Positions 6,902 through 11,064 of a stretch of 11,064 nucleotides of DNA are shown piece by piece. Every line of letters starts with the position of its first letter. Within the stretch, counting starts at the first letter, position 1. A model generated the notes under the pieces. It was not told the DNA's origin, did no database searches, and was given only the letters and a program-made list of their open reading frames with translations. The DNA is from DATGSF01 sp035302865 (GTDB taxonomy: Bacteria; Bacteroidota; Bacteroidia; Chitinophagales; Chitinophagaceae): positions 1-11,064 of the forward strand of contig DATGSF010000231.1 of NCBI GenBank assembly GCA_035302865.1, read 5' to 3'. A program made the position numbers and the translations under genes.

Positions 6902-8413
6902 TTATTGCCAACCTCCGCCTAAAGATTTATATAAACGTAATCTTGCTAGTAATATTTCAAACCTTATTTGATTAAGGTTCAATTCACTATCTAAAGCTTC
7001 TCTATAAGCATTTATTATTTCTATATAAGTAGCATATCCACTATTAAATAATAAATTTGATTGTCCTATAGCCTTTGAGGCAGTATTAAATTGATCTTTA
7101 GCTATTTCTAATTGTTTTTCTAAAGAATTAATAATAATAAGTGCATCAGAGACATCTTTTACTGCAAGATAAGCGGTACGTTGAAAATCTAATTCTGCTA
7201 TATCTCTTTCTTTTTTAGCGACTTCAAAATCTGTTTTCAATCTTCTATTATTAAAGATTGGTTGCGTGATTCCCCCTATAAAAGATCCAAATATAGATCC
7301 TGGTATATTCCACCAATTTTGCAATAACATTGCATTTGTACCAGTTCCTACACCTATAACTAGGCTAGGATATCTACTTGCTTGAGCCACGCCAAGTTCA
7401 GCATTTTTTCTCCGAAGTTTAAATTCTTTACTACGAACATCTGGACGATTTCTAATTAACTCTAAGGGTACTCCATAGCTAATTAAAGTATCTGTTTCTA
7501 AAGACCACAGCCTTTTCGAAACTTGTATAGAATCTGGATGAAGTCCAGTGATATAGCTTAAAATATTTTTCTTCAGATCTATATCTTCTTGTATTTTTGG
7601 AATTAAAGACTTTGCTGTAAGCATTTGACTTTTTGTCTGTTGTTTAGCCAATGCAGTAGTATTTCCTGATTCATATTGCAATTCGACTATACTATAAGTA
7701 TTTTTACTTAAGTTATAATTACTTTCTGCAACATCTTTTTGCTCCATCAATAACAATAACTCATAATAAGAAGCCACCACCTGTTCAACAATTTTAGTTT
7801 GAACTATTTTTTGAATTTCTGTTATTTCCAAATTTTGGAACTTAACTGCTTCTTTTCGACTTCGTATCTTGCCCCAAATGTCAAGTTCCCAATTCAATTC
7901 TAAACCTGCAGTATTTTGTATGGATTGCACATGCAAAGAAGAAGGAGGGGTTTGGTTTACATGTTCATAATACTTAGAACTAGGATTGCTATAATAATTA
8001 GAAGATCGATATTGCCTATTAATTCCAAGTATATTTGCATTAACTTGAGGCAACCATGCCAATTTAGACTGTTTGGATAATTCTTCAACAATTTCTATCG
8101 ATTTTATTGCTTCACGGATATCAAAATTATATTTTAATGCACTATCAATTAATAACAACAAATCTTCCTCTTTAAAATAATCAGACCATTTGATTTTTCC
8201 AATATTACTAGAGCTATCAGGCGAAATAAAAACCGTATCTGCAGCTAAATACCACTCAGGAATTTCCATTTTTTCAAAATTATATTTTGATTGAGGTAAA
8301 CAAGCTGATAAAACACTAATTAATAGAATAGAAATAATACTATATTGGAAAAACTCATTTCTAATTTTCTTTATTTTCTTCATCATTTTTAATTTTAAGT
8401 TTAAGTTTTTCAT
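6902..8413 (-). CDS. TolC/NodT-family outer-membrane efflux lipoprotein
   Basis: A 503-residue outer-membrane factor of a tripartite pump, the exit duct for the adjacent RND transporter. Its signal ends in a classic lipobox, LSAC, with C38 (C28 from the second start) as the lipid-bearing residue. The NodT/OprM-type signatures are NWELDIWGKIRS (174-185), the second-repeat block LIRNRPDVRSKEFKLRRKNAELGVA (positions 319-343), RYPSL (347-351), and the usual C-terminal ending RLYKSLGGGW. Two roughly equivalent halves of long helices and short strand pairs fit the TolC fold, in which a trimer forms the barrel and periplasmic tunnel. ATG 8413 overlaps the pump gene by 53 bases. ATG 8383 (residue 11, overlap 23 bases) gives a more typical signal peptide of 27 residues and may be the real start. 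Overlap with the pump gene implies one transcript and coupled translation. Substrate cannot be told from sequence. Confidence 0.93.
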   Translation of the reverse strand: MKNLNLKLKMMKKIKKIRNEFFQYSIISILLISVLSACLPQSKYNFEKMEIPEWYLAADTVFISPDSSSNIGKIKWSDYFKEEDLLLLIDSALKYNFDIREAIKSIEIVEELSKQSKLAWLPQVNANILGINRQYRSSNYYSNPSSKYYEHVNQTPPSSLHVQSIQNTAGLELNWELDIWGKIRSRKEAVKFQNLEITEIQKIVQTKIVEQVVASYYELLLLMEQKDVAESNYNLSKNTYSIVELQYESGNTTALAKQQTKSQMLTAKSLIPKIQEDIDLKKNILSYITGLHPDSIQVSKRLWSLETDTLISYGVPLELIRNRPDVRSKEFKLRRKNAELGVAQASRYPSLVIGVGTGTNAMLLQNWWNIPGSIFGSFIGGITQPIFNNRRLKTDFEVAKKERDIAELDFQRTAYLAVKDVSDALIIINSLEKQLEIAKDQFNTASKAIGQSNLLFNSGYATYIEIINAYREALDSELNLNQIRFEILLARLRLYKSLGGGWQ

Positions 8414-11064
8414 CCCATGTTTGGAATAAATAAAATAAAACAGGTATAAAGAAAATACCAGTAATTACACCTATTAACATTCCACCCGCAGCACCATAAC
8501 TAATGGAATGGTTTCCTATAGCTGATGGTCCCGTAGTCCACATTAAAGGAATTAATCCAGCAATGAAAGCAAAAGAGGTCATTAAGATAGGTCTCAGTCG
8601 CTCGGTAGCTCCTTCAACTGCAGCCTCAAAAATTCCATTTCCTTCTTTTCTATGTTTTAAAGCATATTCAACAATTAATATGGCATTTTTTGCTAAAAGA
8701 CCAATTAGCATGATTAGGCCAACTTGTACATAAATATTATTGGTTAAACCAGCCAATTTAATAAAGAAATAAACACCCAAGAAGCTAGTAGGAACCGATA
8801 ACAAAATTGCTAATGGCAATAAAAAACTTTCGTATTGAGCAGTTAAAAGAAAATACACAAACAATATGGAAATAAGAAAGATAAAAACTGCTTGACCACT
8901 AGATTCTTTTTCTTCTAAAGTCATACCAGTAAATTCATAAGAATAGTTACCCGGCAATTCTTGAGCTAGAGCTTCAATTTTTTCAATTACGTCACCAGAA
9001 CTGTATCCATAAGCAGGATTTACTTTTATAGAAATTGCATTAAATAAATTATACCTATTTACAATTTCAGGACCAAATTGCGATTTTAAGCTAACTACAG
9101 TTGTAACAGGCACCATTTCTCCAGCTTTATTTTTGACATAAATACTAGAAAAGGTAGAAGGATCGGTTCTATAATCAGTATCTGCTTGCATATAAACCCT
9201 ATATTGTCTACCAAATCTGCTAAAATCACCCGCTTTTACACGACCATAATAAGCTTGAATAGTACGCATCATTGCTTTTACATCTATACCAAGAGACTTC
9301 GCCTTTTTATAATCAATATCTAAAGTATATTGTGGATATTGAGCATTAAAAGAAGTAAAAGCATTAGAAATTGCATTTTCTTTATTTAATTGATTGATAA
9401 AATTATTTGCCACTTCCTCAAACTCTACAAAACCTGCACCCATTCGGTCTTGCAAAACGAATTCCACACCAGAGAAATCACCGAAACCCTGAATCGTAGG
9501 ACGAGGAAATACTTGAAAGGAAGCTTCATGAATTTGGGATAAGTCATTTAATATGCTTTCCATAATTTTATTTATATCCTTTACCTTTCCACGCTTATTG
9601 TAAGGTTTTAAATTAATATAACCTACAGCAAAAGAAGGGCTCGCATTTGCATCGATACCATTATATCCCGATATACTTGTCCTTCCATCTATGTCATCCC
9701 TTAAAGACAAAATTGAATCAGCTTTAGCTAAGGTTTTTTTTGTTCTAGATAAAGACGCTCCTGGAGGCATTGTAATAGAATAAGTTAAAAAACTATCATC
9801 TTCTGTTGGAATAAAGCTTGTAGGGGTTAATAATAAGGCTCCTATTCCGCTTCCAATCATTATTAATAATACTCCTAAAGTCAATTTGGGTTTATGTAAT
9901 AAGCGTTCAAGATTCCTTCTATAAATAGTTATAAAATTATCGAAAGTTCTATTAAACCTTCTGAAGAATAAAGCTAATATAGTACGGCTTTTTCTTCTTG
10001 TTTTTGGAAAGTATATTTTATTTTTTTTATTTTTATTTATACGTGTTTTAACTGAACCTCTTCTCAAAAACAGTGCACTTAAGGCTGGTGTGAATGTAAA
10101 TGCATTCACTGCTGAAATCAGAATTGCAAAAATTAAAGTATAAGCAAATTGTTTATAAAATATTCCTGAAGGTCCTTCCATAAAACCCACAGGAATAAAA
10201 ACAGCAGCCATAACCATAGTTATAGATAATATTGCCTTACTAATTTCTGACATTGTAGCAATTGCAGCTTTTTTAGCACCCATTCCTGTTTTTTGCATCT
10301 TTTCATGAATTGCTTCTACAACTACTATAGCATCATCAACAACAATTCCAATGGCTAAAACCAATGCAAACATTGTTAAGATATTAATTGAAAATCCTAA
10401 TATATACATAAAAAAGAAAGTACCTATCAAGGAAACAGGAATTGCTATTAATGGTATTATAGTAGAACGTAGGTCTTGTAAAAAAACAAAAACTATTAAA
10501 GAAACAAATATGAATGCTTCAATCAGGGTGTTTTTAACTTGATTTATTGAAGCATCAATTTGATCTTTTACTGAATAAGAAATTTCATATTTTATTCCAC
10601 TCGGAAAGGTTTTTGCTAACCTCTCTAAAGCTTTGCGCACTTCAATATCAATTTCCCTTGCATTTGAACCAGCAGTTTGAGTAATATTTAAAGTCAAACC
10701 TGGATATCCATTAACACTATTATCACTACCAGTATTTGTTGCTCCTAATTCTACCCTTGCCACATCTTTTAAAAATATCAGTGACCCATCATCATTTGTT
10801 TTAATTGGAATATTTTCATACTCTTCAGGCATATTGAAACGTCCAGTATGCCTTAAAGGAATTTCAAAAACCTCATCCGAAGTTTCTCCAAATTTACCTG
10901 GTGCAATTTCAAAATTTTGTTCATTAATTGCAGAAATTATATCTTGAGGAGTTAAACCGTAAGAAGCCAACCTTTCTGGATTCAACCATGTACGCATGGA
11001 ATAATCTCTTGCTCCAACTCGCGTAACTGCAGCGACTCCAGGAACACGTAGTATCTCCCTATTA
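8361..11064 (-). CDS. RND efflux pump, HAE-1 (AcrB-like) type, N-terminus outside window
   Basis: The reading frame runs open to the right edge. The 900 visible residues begin NREILRVPGVAAVTRVGA; the first ATG in view (10997) is internal, because the upstream codons match the AcrB region before MRxWL. About 160 residues should be missing from a ~1060-residue pump. It is the inner-membrane proton-driven transporter of a tripartite exporter. In visible-fragment numbering, the TM4 proton-relay aspartates are D243-D244 in GIVVDDAIVVVE (codons near 10332-10337), and the TM10 lysine K792 is in GLLAKNAILIVEYA (8688-8690). So the relay is intact. The porter/docking halves lie between the two membrane blocks (about 175-335 and 722-885). 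TPALSALFLRR closes the first block. A strongly Lys/Arg-rich cytoplasmic segment follows (about 334-392). The stop is TAG and the 3' end overlaps the channel gene. The two relay residues argue for HAE-1 drug/lipophile export rather than heavy-metal export. Confidence 0.93.
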   Translation of the reverse strand, partial: NREILRVPGVAAVTRVGARDYSMRTWLNPERLASYGLTPQDIISAINEQNFEIAPGKFGETSDEVFEIPLRHTGRFNMPEEYENIPIKTNDDGSLIFLKDVARVELGATNTGSDNSVNGYPGLTLNITQTAGSNAREIDIEVRKALERLAKTFPSGIKYEISYSVKDQIDASINQVKNTLIEAFIFVSLIVFVFLQDLRSTIIPLIAIPVSLIGTFFFMYILGFSINILTMFALVLAIGIVVDDAIVVVEAIHEKMQKTGMGAKKAAIATMSEISKAILSITMVMAAVFIPVGFMEGPSGIFYKQFAYTLIFAILISAVNAFTFTPALSALFLRRGSVKTRINKNKKNKIYFPKTRRKSRTILALFFRRFNRTFDNFITIYRRNLERLLHKPKLTLGVLLIMIGSGIGALLLTPTSFIPTEDDSFLTYSITMPPGASLSRTKKTLAKADSILSLRDDIDGRTSISGYNGIDANASPSFAVGYINLKPYNKRGKVKDINKIMESILNDLSQIHEASFQVFPRPTIQGFGDFSGVEFVLQDRMGAGFVEFEEVANNFINQLNKENAISNAFTSFNAQYPQYTLDIDYKKAKSLGIDVKAMMRTIQAYYGRVKAGDFSRFGRQYRVYMQADTDYRTDPSTFSSIYVKNKAGEMVPVTTVVSLKSQFGPEIVNRYNLFNAISIKVNPAYGYSSGDVIEKIEALAQELPGNYSYEFTGMTLEEKESSGQAVFIFLISILFVYFLLTAQYESFLLPLAILLSVPTSFLGVYFFIKLAGLTNNIYVQVGLIMLIGLLAKNAILIVEYALKHRKEGNGIFEAAVEGATERLRPILMTSFAFIAGLIPLMWTTGPSAIGNHSISYGAAGGMLIGVITGIFFIPVLFYLFQTWDEKLKLKIKNDEENKEN

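Noticed and set aside
8503..8733. 76-codon plus-strand frame inside the RND pump gene
   Set aside because: Antisense shadow of the conserved C-terminal membrane block of the pump.
10351..10542. 63-codon plus-strand frame inside the RND pump gene
   Set aside because: Antisense shadow of TM2-TM4 of the pump.
1..11064. CRISPR array, insertion sequence, prophage, tRNA or rRNA genes
   Set aside because: No regularly spaced repeats, transposase or integrase motifs, or recognisable tRNA or rRNA folds were seen in the gaps between genes.

Overview
The window looks like a chromosomal segment of a low-GC Bacteroidota, probably of the Flavobacteriia/Cytophagia/Saprospiria kind. The DNA is strongly AT-rich, codons end mostly in A/T, stops are TAA or TAG, and starts lack Shine-Dalgarno sequences. 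Several starts instead have the TAnnTTTG -7 box typical of this phylum. The large surface beta-barrel protein is of a type seen mainly in this phylum. Nothing visible marks the window as a mobile element, prophage, CRISPR locus or defence island.

Layout. Bases 1-147 are non-coding and hold a nested inverted repeat. Bases 148-3696 (minus strand) encode a ~1180-residue predicted outer-membrane beta-barrel protein of unknown function. Divergent from it is a tight plus-strand cluster: a short AtpZ/AtpI-family membrane protein (3683-3910), a membrane-anchored triple helix-hairpin-helix (ComEA-like) protein overlapping it by 14 bases (3897-4784), and an acyl-CoA dehydrogenase 22 bases further on (4807-5946), closed by a clear intrinsic terminator (5969-6002). 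Next come a small bacterial PH-domain membrane protein gene broken by one in-frame TGA (6026-6454) and a small Cys-rich lipoprotein gene (6601-6828). A symmetric, probably bidirectional terminator (6845-6878) separates these from the minus-strand genes. The right third is the promoter-distal end of a minus-strand efflux operon: an HAE-1-type RND pump (8361 to beyond the window edge, N-terminus missing) followed, with overlapping reading frames, by its TolC/NodT-type outer-membrane lipoprotein channel (6902-8413). The membrane-fusion subunit would be expected just past base 11064.

How the genes work together. The RND pump and the outer-membrane factor are two of the three parts of one tripartite exporter. 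AtpZ-like, ComEA-like and acyl-CoA dehydrogenase genes are probably co-transcribed, but they share no obvious pathway. I did not find an evident new multi-gene system. The items most worth a second look are the uncharacterised 1182-residue surface protein with an EF-hand-like loop, the orphan AtpZ-like gene fused by overlap to a ComEA-like gene, the overlapping divergent 5' ends at 3630-3696, the nonsense-interrupted PH-domain gene, and the Cys-rich mini-lipoprotein.
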